The notes: generated by a model from the sequence alone, not told the origin. Shown: positions 46,147-55,695, counted from the first letter of the stretch. The stretch is 64,000 nucleotides of DNA from Tabrizicola sp. (GCF_030694085.1 NZ_JAUXZE010000050.1:1-64000); one strand, 5' to 3'. Numbers and translations are program-made.

Positions 46147-47309
46147 GGGGCGACCTGAAGCCGGTCTCCCAGGCGTTCCAGAAAGCGGATGCCCTCGGCC
46201 AGTTGCTCCAGTGCGATGAATTCGTCGGGTTTGTGGGCCTGTTCGATCGAGCCGGGGCCGCAGATCACCGCCTGCATGCCCATGGCCTGAAAGATCCCCG
46301 CCTCGGTGCCAAAGGGCACCAGGCCCGCGCCGTTGGCCCCGGTCAGCGCCAGCGCGATCTCGCGCGCCTCGTTCTCGCTGGTCGGAATCAGCCCATCCAC
46401 CTCGCCGATCACTTCGGTGATGATATCGGCCATGGGGGCCACCGCGCGCATCCCCGGCAGCAGGTGGTGGGTGCAGAATTCATGCAGGTCGGCCTTGACC
46501 AGATCGGCGTCGCCGGGCTGGGCCGGGCGCATTTCCCAGTCCACCCGCGCCTTTCCGGCGATGACGTTATGGGCCACACCGCCGACCAGCGCGCCGGTGT
46601 TGATCGTGGTCCAGGGCGGCTCGAACCGGCTGTCGGGGGGGGCGAGGGCCTTCAGAACCTCGCGCAGCTCCAGCAGCCGGGCGACATAGCGCACCGCATA
46701 TTCCACCGCATTCACCCCGCGTTCGGGGGCCGAACCGTGACCCTCAAGCCCGGTGAAATGCACCGAATATTCGTAGCAGCCCTTGTGCCCCTCGATCACC
46801 CGCATCAGCGTCGGCTCGCCAATGATGGCGACGCGCGGCTTCACCCCGCGCGCCTGCAGAAGCGGGGCCAGCGCTTGCGCACCCAGACAGCCGATCTCTT
46901 CGTCATGGGTAACGGCGAAATGGATCGGCCGGGCGATGGCCTTTTGCGCATAGACGGGCGCCAACGCCACGGCGGCAGCGATAAAGCCCTTCATGTCACA
47001 GGTGCCGCGCCCGTAAAGCCGCCCGTCGCGTTCCACCATCGCCCAGGGGTCAGAGGTCCAGGCCTGATCGGCCACCGGCACCACGTCGGAATGGCCGGAC
47101 AGAAGGATGCCGCCGTCGATGTCGGGGCCAATGGTGGCAAAGAGATTGGCCTTGCCGCCACTGGGATCGCGGAACACCTCGACCCGCGCCCCGGCGTCGG
47201 CCAGCAGGCCTGCCAGATGCTCGATCAGCGCCAGATTGCTGTCGGCCGAAACCGTGGGATAGGCAATCAGCTGGCCCAGAATCTCGCGGGTGCGGGTCAT
47301 GTGGTCCAA
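46143..47309 (-). CDS. M20-family deacylase (ArgE-like), likely N-acetyl-diaminobutyrate deacetylase
   Basis: A 388-residue metallopeptidase. Metal-site motifs are LLSGHSDVVPV (first His/Asp), GRGTCDMKGF, the catalytic HDEEIGCLGA and the dimerisation lid (GSAPERGVNAVEYAVRYV). ArgE-type enzymes remove the acetyl group of N-acetylornithine. In this setting, beside ectoine hydrolase, the likely substrate is N-acetyl-L-2,4-diaminobutyrate, replacing the usual DoeB. The substrate is inferred. It precedes the EamA gene. Confidence 0.85.
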   Translation of the reverse strand: MDHMTRTREILGQLIAYPTVSADSNLALIEHLAGLLADAGARVEVFRDPSGGKANLFATIGPDIDGGILLSGHSDVVPVADQAWTSDPWAMVERDGRLYGRGTCDMKGFIAAAVALAPVYAQKAIARPIHFAVTHDEEIGCLGAQALAPLLQARGVKPRVAIIGEPTLMRVIEGHKGCYEYSVHFTGLEGHGSAPERGVNAVEYAVRYVARLLELREVLKALAPPDSRFEPPWTTINTGALVGGVAHNVIAGKARVDWEMRPAQPGDADLVKADLHEFCTHHLLPGMRAVAPMADIITEVIGEVDGLIPTSENEAREIALALTGANGAGLVPFGTEAGIFQAMGMQAVICGPGSIEQAHKPDEFIALEQLAEGIRFLERLGDRLQVAP

Positions 47310-47312
47310 GGC

Positions 47313-48497
47313 TTACTCCTTGACGAACAGTTTGCGTTCGACCTGGCACAGCGCCTGGGCCGGGCCGGTGTCGCCGATCAGGATGGTTTCGGTGGTCTCC
47401 AACCCCCAGCTGTCCATCCAGAGCGCGGGCATGAAGTGAAAGACCATGCCGGGTTGCAGAACCGTCTCGTCCTCGGTGCGGATCGAGGCGGTGCGTTCGC
47501 CCCAATCGGGCGGATAGGACAGGCCGATCGGATAGCCCATCCGGCCCTCGCGGTGGATGCCGTATTTCTTCAGCACATCCATGAAGGCCTGGGCGATGTC
47601 GCGGGTCTGGTTGCCCGCGCGGGCGGCGGCAAGGCCGGCCTCGATCCCTTCGATCTGCGCCTCTTCGGCGCGGCGCATCTCGGCGGGGGGCTGGCCCAGA
47701 TAGACGGTCCGGCAGAGCGGAGCATGGTAGCGACGATAGCAGCCCGACAGTTCGAAGAACGTCGCCTCGCCCGCCTTCATCGGCGCGCCGTTCCAGGTCA
47801 GATGCGCGGCGGTGGCGTCCATGCCCGATGGCGTCAGCGGCACGATGGCGGGATAGTCGCCCCAATCCTCGCCCACGCCGATCAGCCCGGCGCGGGAGAT
47901 CTCGGCCACCAGTTCGTTCTTGCGCAGGCCCGGGCGCGACAGGTCGATGGCCGTCCGCACGATCTTTTCGGAAATCGCGGCGGCCTTGCGGATGAAGACG
48001 ATCTCTTCGGCCGATTTCACCAGGCGCTGCCAGTTCACCAAAGCGGTGGCATCGACAAGCGTTGCCTTTGAAAGCTCCGAACCCAGCACCGCATGCGCCT
48101 TGGCCGAGTAGTAGTAATTCTCCATCTCCACCCCGACGCGGGCCTGTTCCAGCCCCATGTCGCGCAGGATGCGGGCAAGGTCCTGCATCGGGTGGCGCAC
48201 GGTCGACTGCACATAGCTGTCGGCATAGCCGTGGATCGAAGGCGGGGCGATCCAGCAGGTGCGCAAGGCACCAAGGCTGTCCATGTGGCGACCCCACCAA
48301 TGCGGCTCGCCTTCCATCGTCAGGATAACGCCCTGGTGGACGTAGAACGACCAGCCATCATAGCCCGTCAGCCAGGCCTGGTTTGACGGGTCGGTGACAA
48401 AGATCGCGTCCAGGCCCGCCTTGGCCATCGCGGCACGGGTCAGGGCGATTCGGCGGTCATATTCAGCTTGGCTGAAAGGGGCATTCTGCGGGGTCAT
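47313..48497 (-). CDS. doeA: Ectoine hydrolase (M24 aminopeptidase family, DoeA/EutD)
   Basis: A 394-residue M24 (pita-bread) protein that would open the ectoine ring to N-acetyl-L-2,4-diaminobutyrate. Recognisable parts: N-terminal creatinase-like domain (TDPSNQAWLTGYDGWSFYVH), and the C-terminal catalytic domain (AAHLTWNGAPMKAGEATFFE, YHAPLCRTVYLG, GYPIGLSYPPDWGER, GMVFHFMPALWMD). First gene of the minus-strand arm, divergent from ehuB, with a TTGTATACAA site 23 bases upstream of its ATG. Confidence 0.9.
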   Translation of the reverse strand: MTPQNAPFSQAEYDRRIALTRAAMAKAGLDAIFVTDPSNQAWLTGYDGWSFYVHQGVILTMEGEPHWWGRHMDSLGALRTCWIAPPSIHGYADSYVQSTVRHPMQDLARILRDMGLEQARVGVEMENYYYSAKAHAVLGSELSKATLVDATALVNWQRLVKSAEEIVFIRKAAAISEKIVRTAIDLSRPGLRKNELVAEISRAGLIGVGEDWGDYPAIVPLTPSGMDATAAHLTWNGAPMKAGEATFFELSGCYRRYHAPLCRTVYLGQPPAEMRRAEEAQIEGIEAGLAAARAGNQTRDIAQAFMDVLKKYGIHREGRMGYPIGLSYPPDWGERTASIRTEDETVLQPGMVFHFMPALWMDSWGLETTETILIGDTGPAQALCQVERKLFVKE

Positions 48498-48519
48498 GAT
48501 TTCTCACTGGGGTGGCATG

Positions 48520-48529
48520 TTGTATACAA
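48520..48529. promoter_or_regulatory. Operator palindrome TTGTATACAA, copy 1
   Basis: A perfect 10-base palindrome near the minus-strand ectoine promoter (doeA start at 48497). It fits the GntR half-site rule (TNGT-ACNA). An identical site lies 104 bases away at 48624. Confidence 0.75.
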
Positions 48530-48597
48530 GACTAAGGACAGAGTTCGGAATTTTGCAAGCAATAATCCACTTACCCGTCATTTTACGGCAAAATCGC

Positions 48598-48633
48598 TTG
48601 ACACAGTTTGAAGATTTCTTGTGTTGTATACAA
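48598..48633 (+). promoter_or_regulatory. ehuB promoter region with operator copy 2
   Basis: A TTGACA hexamer at 48598-48603 is a likely -35. The second perfect TTGTATACAA lies at 48624-48633, overlapping the expected -10 zone, so a bound repressor would block transcription of ehuBCDA. The exact -10 is not clear because the spacing to TTGTAT is 20 bases. Confidence 0.65.
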
Positions 48634-48682
48634 CAGGCGGAGAAATCCATGAACAACCCACCGCCAAACAGGAGGATCCGAT

Positions 48683-49528
48683 ATGAAGATGTCTACCCTG
48701 ACGACGACGGCGCTGGCCGGTCTTTGGCTTGGCGTTTCGGCCATTGCCGCCCTGGCAGGCCCGCTGGAAGACCGCATCGCAGCGGGCGACACCATCCGCA
48801 TCGGCTTTGCCAATGAAATCCCGTTTGCCTATCCGGGCGAGGATGGCACCCCCAAGGGCTTTGTGAATGCCGCGGTGATCGGCGTGCTGGCCAAGATGGG
48901 CTATACCAACATCGAGACCGTCGAGACCGAGTGGGGCGGGCTGATCCCCGGCCTGAACGCAGGCCAGTTCGACATCATCACCGGGGGCATGAACATCCTG
49001 GCTGCGCGCTGCGAGAACATCGCCTTTTCCGAGCCGATGGCCAAGATCGGCGACGGGTTCATCGTGGCTCCGGGCAACCCCAAGGGCATCCAGACCTACA
49101 CCGACGTCAAGGACAAGGCCGTGATGCTGGTGACGGGGGCGGGCTATTCCAACATCGACGCCGCAAAGGCTGCGGGCGTGACCGAAGATCAGATCATGAT
49201 CGTCCCCGGCCCGACCGAGATTCTTGCGGCCGTCACCGCTGGCCGGGCCGATGCCGGGACCGGCACCTATCCGACGATGAAACAGCTGGCCGACAGCTCC
49301 GGCGGCGCAGTCGAAATCGTGGATCCGTCCGCCATGCCGGAAGAGTCGTTCAACTGGGCCGGCGTGGGCTTCCGCAAGGAAGACCAGGACTTCCTTGACC
49401 GGTTCAACGCGGCGCAGAAAGACTATCTCGGCTCGCCCGAAATGCTGGCTGCGGTGGCTGAGTACGGCTACTCGGAAGCCATGCTGCCCGGCGACAAGAC
49501 GACGGAATGGGTCTGCGCGAACCGCTAG
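48683..49528 (+). CDS. ehuB: Ectoine/hydroxyectoine ABC transporter, substrate-binding protein (EhuB)
   Basis: A 281-residue periplasmic binding protein of family 3 (polar amino-acid type). The signal peptide is TTTALAGLWLGVSAIAALAG. The mature protein has IRIGFANEIPFAYPGEDGTP, NAAVIGVLAKMGYTNIE, FDIITGGMNILAARCENIAF and KAAGVTEDQIMIVPGPTEIL, all typical of EhuB. It binds ectoine or hydroxyectoine with high affinity. First gene of the plus-strand transporter operon. Confidence 0.92.
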   Translation: MKMSTLTTTALAGLWLGVSAIAALAGPLEDRIAAGDTIRIGFANEIPFAYPGEDGTPKGFVNAAVIGVLAKMGYTNIETVETEWGGLIPGLNAGQFDIITGGMNILAARCENIAFSEPMAKIGDGFIVAPGNPKGIQTYTDVKDKAVMLVTGAGYSNIDAAKAAGVTEDQIMIVPGPTEILAAVTAGRADAGTGTYPTMKQLADSSGGAVEIVDPSAMPEESFNWAGVGFRKEDQDFLDRFNAAQKDYLGSPEMLAAVAEYGYSEAMLPGDKTTEWVCANR

Positions 49529-49539
49529 GCACCCAACAT

Positions 49540-49564
49540 GCGGGGTCGGACGTTCCGGCCCCGC
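49540..49564 (+). terminator. Intergenic hairpin after ehuB
   Basis: GCGGGGTCGG-ACGTT-CCGGCCCCGC forms a stem with one mismatch in the 66-base gap to ehuC, without a T-run. Such hairpins after binding-protein genes often lower downstream expression or stabilise the upstream message, giving more binding protein than permease. Confidence 0.55.
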
Positions 49565-49594
49565 CCTTTCGCATAACCAAGGGGTAGACCGGCG

Positions 49595-50254
49595 ATGTGG
49601 GAGTTCCTGCAAACCTATGGCCCAAGGCTGCTTGACGGCGCGCTGGTCACCTGTGCCCAGTTCATTCTTGCCGCCCTTGTCGCCTGCGTAGCGGCACTTG
49701 CGGCAGGACTTGGCCGCCTGTCGTCCCTGTGGCCGGTCCGCAGCCTTTCGGTCGTCTACATCGAACTTTTCCGGGGCACGTCGCTTCTGGTCCAGCTGTA
49801 CTGGATTTTCTTCGTCCTGCCCCTGTTCGGGATCAGCCTGCCAAAATTCGAGGCCGGGTTCCTGTCTGTCGGCCTGAACGTCGGGGCCTATGGCGCCGAG
49901 ATCGTGCGCGGCGCGATCCAGGCCGTCCCGCGCGGACAGTGGGAGGCGGGGTATGCCCTGTCGATGTCGCCCGCCAAGCGGATGCGGCGGATCATCCTGC
50001 CGCAGGCGCTGGTGCTGATGCTGCCGCCCTGGGGCAACCTGATGATCGAGCTTTTGAAGGGCACCGCCCTTGTCGCGCTGATCGCCGTGCCCGACCTGAT
50101 GTTCGTGGCCAAGCAGATCAACGGCGCCACCTTCCGGTCGGCCGAGGCGTTCGGCGCGGCGCTTGTCATCTACTACCTTCTGGCCCGGGTGCTGATCACC
50201 CCCGCGATGCGCGGGCTGGAACGGGCCATGGCGCGGAGGCTTGGCCGGGCATGA
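49595..50254 (+). CDS. ehuC: Ectoine ABC transporter permease (EhuC)
   Basis: A 219-residue permease of the HisM/glutamine type with about five helices. The EAA loop is seen in AVPRGQWEAGYALSMSPAKR, followed by RRIILPQALVLMLPPWGNLM. It pairs with EhuD to form the membrane channel. It overlaps ehuD by four bases. Confidence 0.92.
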   Translation: MWEFLQTYGPRLLDGALVTCAQFILAALVACVAALAAGLGRLSSLWPVRSLSVVYIELFRGTSLLVQLYWIFFVLPLFGISLPKFEAGFLSVGLNVGAYGAEIVRGAIQAVPRGQWEAGYALSMSPAKRMRRIILPQALVLMLPPWGNLMIELLKGTALVALIAVPDLMFVAKQINGATFRSAEAFGAALVIYYLLARVLITPAMRGLERAMARRLGRA

Positions 50255-50919
50255 CCTTTGACTGGAACTGGGAATTCGCCATCGAAATCCTGCCGCGCCT
50301 GCTGCGGGCCACGATCAACACCCTGATCGCGGCCGGGGTGGGCTATGGGATCGCCATGATCCTGGGGCTGGTCTTCGCGCTGGCGCTGCGCAGCTCCGGT
50401 CGCCTGCCGCGCACCCTGTTGCGCGAGGTGCTGGAGTTCATCCGTTCGACCCCTCTGGTCGTGCAGATCTTCTTCATCTTCTACGTCGGCCCGCAGGTCG
50501 GCATCACGCTGTCGCCCTGGGTCGCCGGGATGATCGCCATCGGCCTGCACTATTCGGCCTATCTGGCCGAGGTTTACCGCGCCGGAATCGAAGCCGTGCC
50601 GCGCGGCCAGTGGGAATCCTGCCGCGCCCTGAACCTGACCACCCGCGACAGCTATGTGCGCATCATTCTGCCGCAGGCCTTGCCGCATGCCGTGCCGGGC
50701 ATGGGCAATTATCTGGTCGGCATCTTCAAGGACACGCCGATGCTGTCGGTGATCGGGGTGACCGAACTGATGCAGGCCGCCAATTCCATCGGCTCGGAAA
50801 CCTACCGCTTTCTTGAGCCTTACACGCTGGTCGGTCTGATCTTTCTTGCGCTGTCGCTGCCCACGGCAGGTCTTGTCCGCCTGGGCGAACGTCGGCTGCG
50901 CCGCAAACTGGGGCTTTGA
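50251..50919 (+). CDS. ehuD: Ectoine ABC transporter permease (EhuD)
   Basis: A 222-residue permease: FDWNWEFAIEILPRLLRATI, LRSSGRLPRTLLREVLEFIR, with EAA-loop AVPRGQWESCRALNLTTRDS and IILPQALPHAVPGMGNYLVG. It is the partner of EhuC. The stop is three bases before the ATG of ehuA. Confidence 0.93.
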   Translation: MTFDWNWEFAIEILPRLLRATINTLIAAGVGYGIAMILGLVFALALRSSGRLPRTLLREVLEFIRSTPLVVQIFFIFYVGPQVGITLSPWVAGMIAIGLHYSAYLAEVYRAGIEAVPRGQWESCRALNLTTRDSYVRIILPQALPHAVPGMGNYLVGIFKDTPMLSVIGVTELMQAANSIGSETYRFLEPYTLVGLIFLALSLPTAGLVRLGERRLRRKLGL

Positions 50920-50922
50920 GTC

Positions 50923-51735
50923 ATGGATCTGTCCGCCTATCCCTTGGAACTGCCCGAAAGCGACCGCCCGATGGTGCGCTTCATGAACGTGACCAAAAGC
51001 TATGGCTCGCTGGTCGTGCTGGACAGCCTGAACCTGGACATCCAGCGAGGCGAGATGGTGTCGGTGATCGGTCCGTCGGGTTCGGGCAAGACCACGGTCC
51101 TGCGCATGCTGATGACGCTGGAGACGATCAATGACGGCGTGATCTATGTCGATGGCAAGCCCCTGACCCACATGGTCCGAAACGGGCGTCTGGTCCCCGC
51201 AGACGAGGCGCATCTGCGGCGGATGCGGGCCTCGATCGGCATGTGTTTCCAGCATTTCAACCTGTTTCCGCACATGACCGCGCTGCAGAACTGCATGGAA
51301 GGTCCGGTGCAGGTGCTGGGCCTGCCCAAGGCCGAGGCGCGGGCACGGGCCGAGGAACTTCTGGCGATGGTCGGCATGATCGACAAGAAGGACCAGCACC
51401 CCTCGCGCCTGTCCGGGGGTCAGCAGCAGCGCGTGGCGATTGCCCGCGCACTGGCGATGCGGCCGCGCATCATGCTGTTTGACGAGGTGACCTCGGCGCT
51501 TGACCCCGAGGTGATCGGCGAGGTGACGCAGGTCATTCGCAAGCTGGTGGCCGAACATGATCTGACCATGCTGATGGTCACACACCAGATGGGCTTTGCC
51601 CGCGACATCTCGGACCGGATCTGTTTCTTCTACAAGGGTCGGATCGAGGAACAGGCCGCACCCGAGCAGTTCTTCACCAACCCGCAGCGGGAACGGACGC
51701 AGCAATTCCTGCGGGCGGTCAAGGATGCCGATTAA
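50923..51735 (+). CDS. ehuA: Ectoine ABC transporter ATP-binding protein (EhuA)
   Basis: A 270-residue ATPase. Walker A is IGPSGSGKTTVLRML, the signature is SRLSGGQQQRVAIARALAMR, Walker B is IMLFDEVTSALDPE and the H-loop is MLMVTHQMGFARD. It powers uptake through EhuC/D. It overlaps the following eutB by 11 bases. Confidence 0.95.
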   Translation: MDLSAYPLELPESDRPMVRFMNVTKSYGSLVVLDSLNLDIQRGEMVSVIGPSGSGKTTVLRMLMTLETINDGVIYVDGKPLTHMVRNGRLVPADEAHLRRMRASIGMCFQHFNLFPHMTALQNCMEGPVQVLGLPKAEARARAEELLAMVGMIDKKDQHPSRLSGGQQQRVAIARALAMRPRIMLFDEVTSALDPEVIGEVTQVIRKLVAEHDLTMLMVTHQMGFARDISDRICFFYKGRIEEQAAPEQFFTNPQRERTQQFLRAVKDAD

Positions 51736-52732
51736 GCCGCTGACGCTGGCCGATGTGCTGGCTGCGGCCAAGGTGATCCGGGGCCGGGCCGACGGCACAC
51801 CGCTGGTGCCGTCGCAAATCCCCGGCCTGGGGCAAGAGATGCTGCTCAAGCTTGAAACCACGCAACCGATGGGCGCGTTCAAGCTGCGAGGGGCGCTGAC
51901 TGCGCTGGCCGCCCTGCCGCCCGACGCGCCGGGGGTGGTGTGCTGTTCCACCGGCAACCACGGTCGCGCCATCGCCTATGCCGCCCGCGAGATGGGCCTG
52001 CGTGCCGTGGTCTGCATGTCGGCGCTTGTGCCTGCCGCCAAGGTCGCGGGCATCCGCGCCCTTGGGGCCGAGGTGCGGATCATCGGCCGGTCACAGGACG
52101 ATGCCGCCAAAGAAAGCCGGGCGCTTGTGGCGACCGAGGGGCTGGTGGAAATCCCGCCCTTTGACGATGCCCGTGTCATCGCCGGGCAGGGGACCATCGG
52201 GCTGGAACTTCTGGCCGCCCGGCCTGACCTGTCCACGCTGCTTCTACCGCTGTCAGGCGGGGGCCTTGCCGCCGGGGTGGCGCTGGCCGCCAAGGCGATC
52301 AAGCCCGGCCTGCGCGTCATCGGCATCTCGATGGAACGCGGCGCGGCGATGCAGGCGTCCATTGCAGCGGGTCATCCGGTGGCGGTGACGGAATACCCGT
52401 CGCTGGCCGACAGTCTGGGCGGTGGGATCGGGTTGCAGAACCGGCTGACCTTGGCGCTCTGCCGCGATCTTCTGGACGAGGTTGTGCTTGTGGACGAGGT
52501 GGCAATCCGCGACGCCATGCAGGCGCTGTTCTTCCATGACCGCATGGTGGCCGAGGGCAGCGCGGTCGTGGGACTGGCGGCGGTGATGACGGGGGCCGTG
52601 CGGCTTGGTGGGCCTGCGGCAACCATCCTGACCGGGCGCAACACCGACATGACCAGCTTTGCCGATATCGTCGCGGGGCGCGACCTGCAGATCGGCGACA
52701 TTTTCCTGAAGGGCAGACCCTATGGCGCATGA
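51725..52732 (+). CDS. eutB: EutB, threonine/serine dehydratase-like PLP enzyme (hydroxyectoine use)
   Basis: A 335-residue PLP fold-type II enzyme. The PLP lysine is in MGAFKLRGAL, the phosphate-binding loop is LPLSGGGLAAGV and the STGNHGRAIAY segment is typical. EutB is thought to dehydrate the hydroxylated diaminobutyrate intermediate from hydroxyectoine. It overlaps ehuA and is followed by eutC with an 11-base overlap, so transport and breakdown are coupled. Confidence 0.9.
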   Translation: MPIKPLTLADVLAAAKVIRGRADGTPLVPSQIPGLGQEMLLKLETTQPMGAFKLRGALTALAALPPDAPGVVCCSTGNHGRAIAYAAREMGLRAVVCMSALVPAAKVAGIRALGAEVRIIGRSQDDAAKESRALVATEGLVEIPPFDDARVIAGQGTIGLELLAARPDLSTLLLPLSGGGLAAGVALAAKAIKPGLRVIGISMERGAAMQASIAAGHPVAVTEYPSLADSLGGGIGLQNRLTLALCRDLLDEVVLVDEVAIRDAMQALFFHDRMVAEGSAVVGLAAVMTGAVRLGGPAATILTGRNTDMTSFADIVAGRDLQIGDIFLKGRPYGA

Positions 52733-53708
52733 CATCCAGATCGTCACCGAGGCCGAACTGCGCCGGATCGTCGCGCTTGACCTGACCACGGTAGACGTGA
52801 TCGAGGCCGCCTTTGCCGCGCTGGCATCGGGCGGGGTGGTGATGCCACCGATCCTGTCGATGGACCTGCCCGCAGCGCATGGCGAGGTGGATGTGAAAAC
52901 CGCCTATATCCCCGGCTTTGACGGCTTTGCGATCAAGGTCAGCCCCGGCTTTTTCAACAACCCAGCCTTGGGCCTGCCCAGCCTGAACGGGCTGATGATC
53001 CTGTTCTCGGCCAAGACCGGGCTGGTGCAATCGCTGTTTCTGGACAATGGCTATCTGACCGACATCCGCACCGCCGCAGCCGGCGCGGTGGCCGCCCGCC
53101 ATCTGGCACCCGAAATGGTCGAAACGGCTGGTGTCATCGGCACCGGGGTCCAGGCGCGGCTGCAGATGCAGGCGGCCCATCTGGTACGGCCCTTCCAGCG
53201 CCTGTTGGTTCATGGCCGCGATCCGGTAAAGGCCCGCGCCTGCGCCGATGATCTGGCCGCCCGTCTTGGCGTTCAGGCGCAGGCGGTCGACAGCGCGGAA
53301 ACCCTTGTCCGGGCTTCGCAACTTGTGGTCACAACGACGCCCGCCCGCGCGCCGCTGATCCGCGCCGAATGGCTGCATCCGGGGCTGCATATCACCGCCA
53401 TGGGCTCGGACCAGTCGGGCAAGAATGAAATCGACCCGCGTGCCCTTGCCGCCGCCGATGCCTATGTCTGCGACCGGGTAAGCCAGTGCGAAGTCTCGGG
53501 CGAGATGGAGGCGGCGCTGGCCGCCGGTCTGTGGACCAAGGGCCGCCCGGCCGAACTGGGCGAGGTCATCACCGGCGCAAGGCCTGGCCGCCACAGCCCG
53601 CAGGATGTCACGATCTGCGATCTGACCGGCACCGGCGTGCAGGATACCGCCATCGCCACTCATGTCCGCGCCCGCCACCCGCAGGCCGGCACGATCCTGC
53701 AGGCCTAG
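52722..53708 (+). CDS. eutC: EutC, ornithine cyclodeaminase / mu-crystallin family protein
   Basis: A 328-residue NAD(P)-dependent OCD-family protein: NAD fold GVIGTGVQARLQMQAAHLVR, substrate region MDLPAAHGEVDVKTAYIPGF and TDIRTAAAGAVAARHLAPE, with a C-terminal DLTGTGVQDTAIA. With EutA and EutB, EutC is implicated in turning hydroxyectoine-derived products into the ectoine route. EutA is not present in this window. Confidence 0.9.
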   Translation: MAHDIQIVTEAELRRIVALDLTTVDVIEAAFAALASGGVVMPPILSMDLPAAHGEVDVKTAYIPGFDGFAIKVSPGFFNNPALGLPSLNGLMILFSAKTGLVQSLFLDNGYLTDIRTAAAGAVAARHLAPEMVETAGVIGTGVQARLQMQAAHLVRPFQRLLVHGRDPVKARACADDLAARLGVQAQAVDSAETLVRASQLVVTTTPARAPLIRAEWLHPGLHITAMGSDQSGKNEIDPRALAAADAYVCDRVSQCEVSGEMEAALAAGLWTKGRPAELGEVITGARPGRHSPQDVTICDLTGTGVQDTAIATHVRARHPQAGTILQA

Positions 53709-54166
53709 CCTATCGGCAGCGCGAACCCCGCCTTCACCCGGTCGATCACCACCATGGTCTTGAACCCCCGGATATCGGGGTTGCCATAAAAGAACCGCCG
53801 GGTGAACTGCTCGAAGTCTTCCATGTCCCGCGCCGTCACGACCAGCACGAAATCGGCGTCCCCTGTGACGTAATAGCCCGTCATGATTTCCGGCGTGGCG
53901 CGGATCGACGCCTTGAAGCGGTCGATGATATCGGCACGCTCGCGCTCCAGCGTGACATGCACCAGCGTCGTCAACTCGCGCCCGATGGCCTTTGGCGAGA
54001 CGATGGACAGATCCGCCTCGATCACCTTGTCCTCGCGCAGCCGCTTCATCCGACGCTGACAGGCGGTCGGCGACAGGCCGACCATCTCGCCCAGAACCTC
54101 GCTGGATTGGCGGTTGTTCTCTTGCAGGGCGCGGAGAATCTTCAGATCAATTGCATCAAGGGTCAT
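53705..54166 (-). CDS. Lrp/AsnC-family regulator (DoeX type)
   Basis: A 153-residue regulator with an N-terminal HTH (DLKILRALQENNRQSSEVLG, LSPTACQRRMKRLREDKVIE) and RAM/AsnC ligand domain (EIMTGYYVTGDADFVLVVTA, RDMEDFEQFTRRFFYGNPDI). The ATG at 54166 follows AGGAAGG. It is divergent from doeD with 125 bases between them. Known ectoine clusters carry an AsnC-type regulator in this position. Its stop overlaps the end of eutC by four bases. Confidence 0.88.
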   Translation of the reverse strand: MTLDAIDLKILRALQENNRQSSEVLGEMVGLSPTACQRRMKRLREDKVIEADLSIVSPKAIGRELTTLVHVTLERERADIIDRFKASIRATPEIMTGYYVTGDADFVLVVTARDMEDFEQFTRRFFYGNPDIRGFKTMVVIDRVKAGFALPIG

Positions 54167-54291
54167 GCACAGCCTTCCTGTACCATTTGCCGAAATATTG
54201 CAGGATTCCTGCGCGGAATACCAGAAATACGACGTAAACCGCAGGCTCAAGCAAGTATTCTGTGCCTCACCCCTTGCCTCAGGAGCCGCAG

Positions 54292-55695
54292 ATGGATCAC
54301 AGCCTTTCCCAGATCGCCGAGATGGACCGTGCCAGCGTGCTGCATCCCTTCACCCAGGCGAAAGACTATGCCAGCGGCAAGGCGGGCGATCCGACCATTG
54401 TCACCGGCGGCAAGGGCATCCGCATTCAGGACGCCAAGGGCAACAGCTATATCGACGCTTTCGCCGGGCTTTACTGCGTCAACATCGGCTACGGCCGTGA
54501 CGAGGTGGCCGATGCCATCTCCAAGCAGGCGCATCAACTGGCCTATTACCACTCTTACGCCGCGCATACGACGGACCAGCTTGCCATTCTCTCCGACCGG
54601 CTTGTCCGCATGGCGCCGGGCAAGATGAGCAAGGTGTTCTATGGCATGTCGGGGTCGGATGCCAACGAAACCCAGGCGAAACTTGTGTGGTATTACAACA
54701 ACCTGCGCGGCAAGCCTGGCAAGAAGAAGATCATCTCGCGCGACCGCGGCTATCATGGCTGCTCGGTTGTATCGGGTTCGATGACCGGGATGAGCTTTTA
54801 CCATGACCATATGGATCTGCCGATGGGCCTGATCCGCCATACCGGCGCGCCGCACCATTACTGGGGCGCGGAACCCGGCGAAAGCGAAGAGCAGTTCTCG
54901 GCCCGCCGCGCGGCCGAGTTGGAGGCAATGATCCTGCGCGAGGGCCCCGACACCGTGGGGGCCTTCATCGGCGAGCCGGTTCTGGGCACCGGTGGCATCA
55001 CCCCGCCGCCCGCAGGCTACTGGGCGGCCATTCAGGCGGTGCTGCGCAAATATGATGTGCTTTTGATCGCTGACGAAGTGGTGACGGGCTTTGGCCGCAC
55101 CGGCGTGCTGTTTGGTTGCACCAAATACGACATCGAGCCTGACCTCATTACCGTCGCCAAGGGCCTGACCTCGGCCTATGTACCGCTGTCGGCGGCCATC
55201 ATCGGTGAAAAGGTCTACAAGGTAATTGAAGAGGGGGCTGACAAAGTCGGCGCTTTCAGCCACGGCTACACATACTCTGGTCACCCCATCGGGGTCGCCT
55301 GCGCCAATGCGGTGCTGGATATTGTCGAGCGCGAAGATCTGCCCGGTAATGCCCGCACCACCGGCGCCTATTTCCAGGACCGTCTGCGGCAGGTCTTTGC
55401 GCAGCTTCCCATCGTCGGCGAAGTGCGCGGCGTCGGGTTGATGGCAGCCCTCGAATTCGTTGCTGACCGGGACAAGAAGCAGCGTTTCGATCCGGCCCTG
55501 AAAGTCGGAGCCAAGGTCTCGGCCGCTGCACGGGCGCGCGGCCTCATTGCCCGCGCCATGCCGCATGGTGACATTCTGGGCTTTGCCCCGCCGCTTGTCA
55601 CGACCCGCGAGGATGTGGACGCCATCATCGACATCGCCGAAGCGGCCGTGCGCGAGGTGATGGACCAGTTGACCCGCGAGAAGGCCGTGGCCTGA
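54292..55695 (+). CDS. doeD: Diaminobutyrate transaminase (DoeD, class III aminotransferase)
   Basis: A 467-residue PLP aminotransferase. The ATG at 54292 follows AGGAG. Motifs: [50 protein letters not shown] (PLP Asp) and the PLP lysine in [16 protein letters not shown]. DoeD converts L-2,4-diaminobutyrate to aspartate semialdehyde. It lies divergent from the Lrp gene and is the first of two plus-strand breakdown genes. Confidence 0.92.
   Translation: MDHSLSQIAEMDRASVLHPFTQAKDYASGKAGDPTIVTGGKGIRIQDAKGNSYIDAFAGLYCVNIGYGRDEVADAISKQAHQLAYYHSYAAHTTDQLAILSDRLVRMAPGKMSKVFYGMSGSDANETQAKLVWYYNNLRGKPGKKKIISRDRGYHGCSVVSGSMTGMSFYHDHMDLPMGLIRHTGAPHHYWGAEPGESEEQFSARRAAELEAMILREGPDTVGAFIGEPVLGTGGITPPPAGYWAAIQAVLRKYDVLLIADEVVTGFGRTGVLFGCTKYDIEPDLITVAKGLTSAYVPLSAAIIGEKVYKVIEEGADKVGAFSHGYTYSGHPIGVACANAVLDIVEREDLPGNARTTGAYFQDRLRQVFAQLPIVGEVRGVGLMAALEFVADRDKKQRFDPALKVGAKVSAAARARGLIARAMPHGDILGFAPPLVTTREDVDAIIDIAEAAVREVMDQLTREKAVA

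Noticed and set aside
45960..48071. A 703-codon open frame on the plus strand opposite the EamA, M20 and doeA genes
   Set aside because: It is antisense to three well-recognised genes. Its His/Gly/Arg-rich composition has no domain. High GC at third codon positions leaves long stop-free antisense frames.
50173..51972. A 599-codon open frame on the minus strand opposite ehuD and ehuA
   Set aside because: Antisense shadow of clear transporter genes, with low-complexity His/Gln/Arg composition and no ribosome site.
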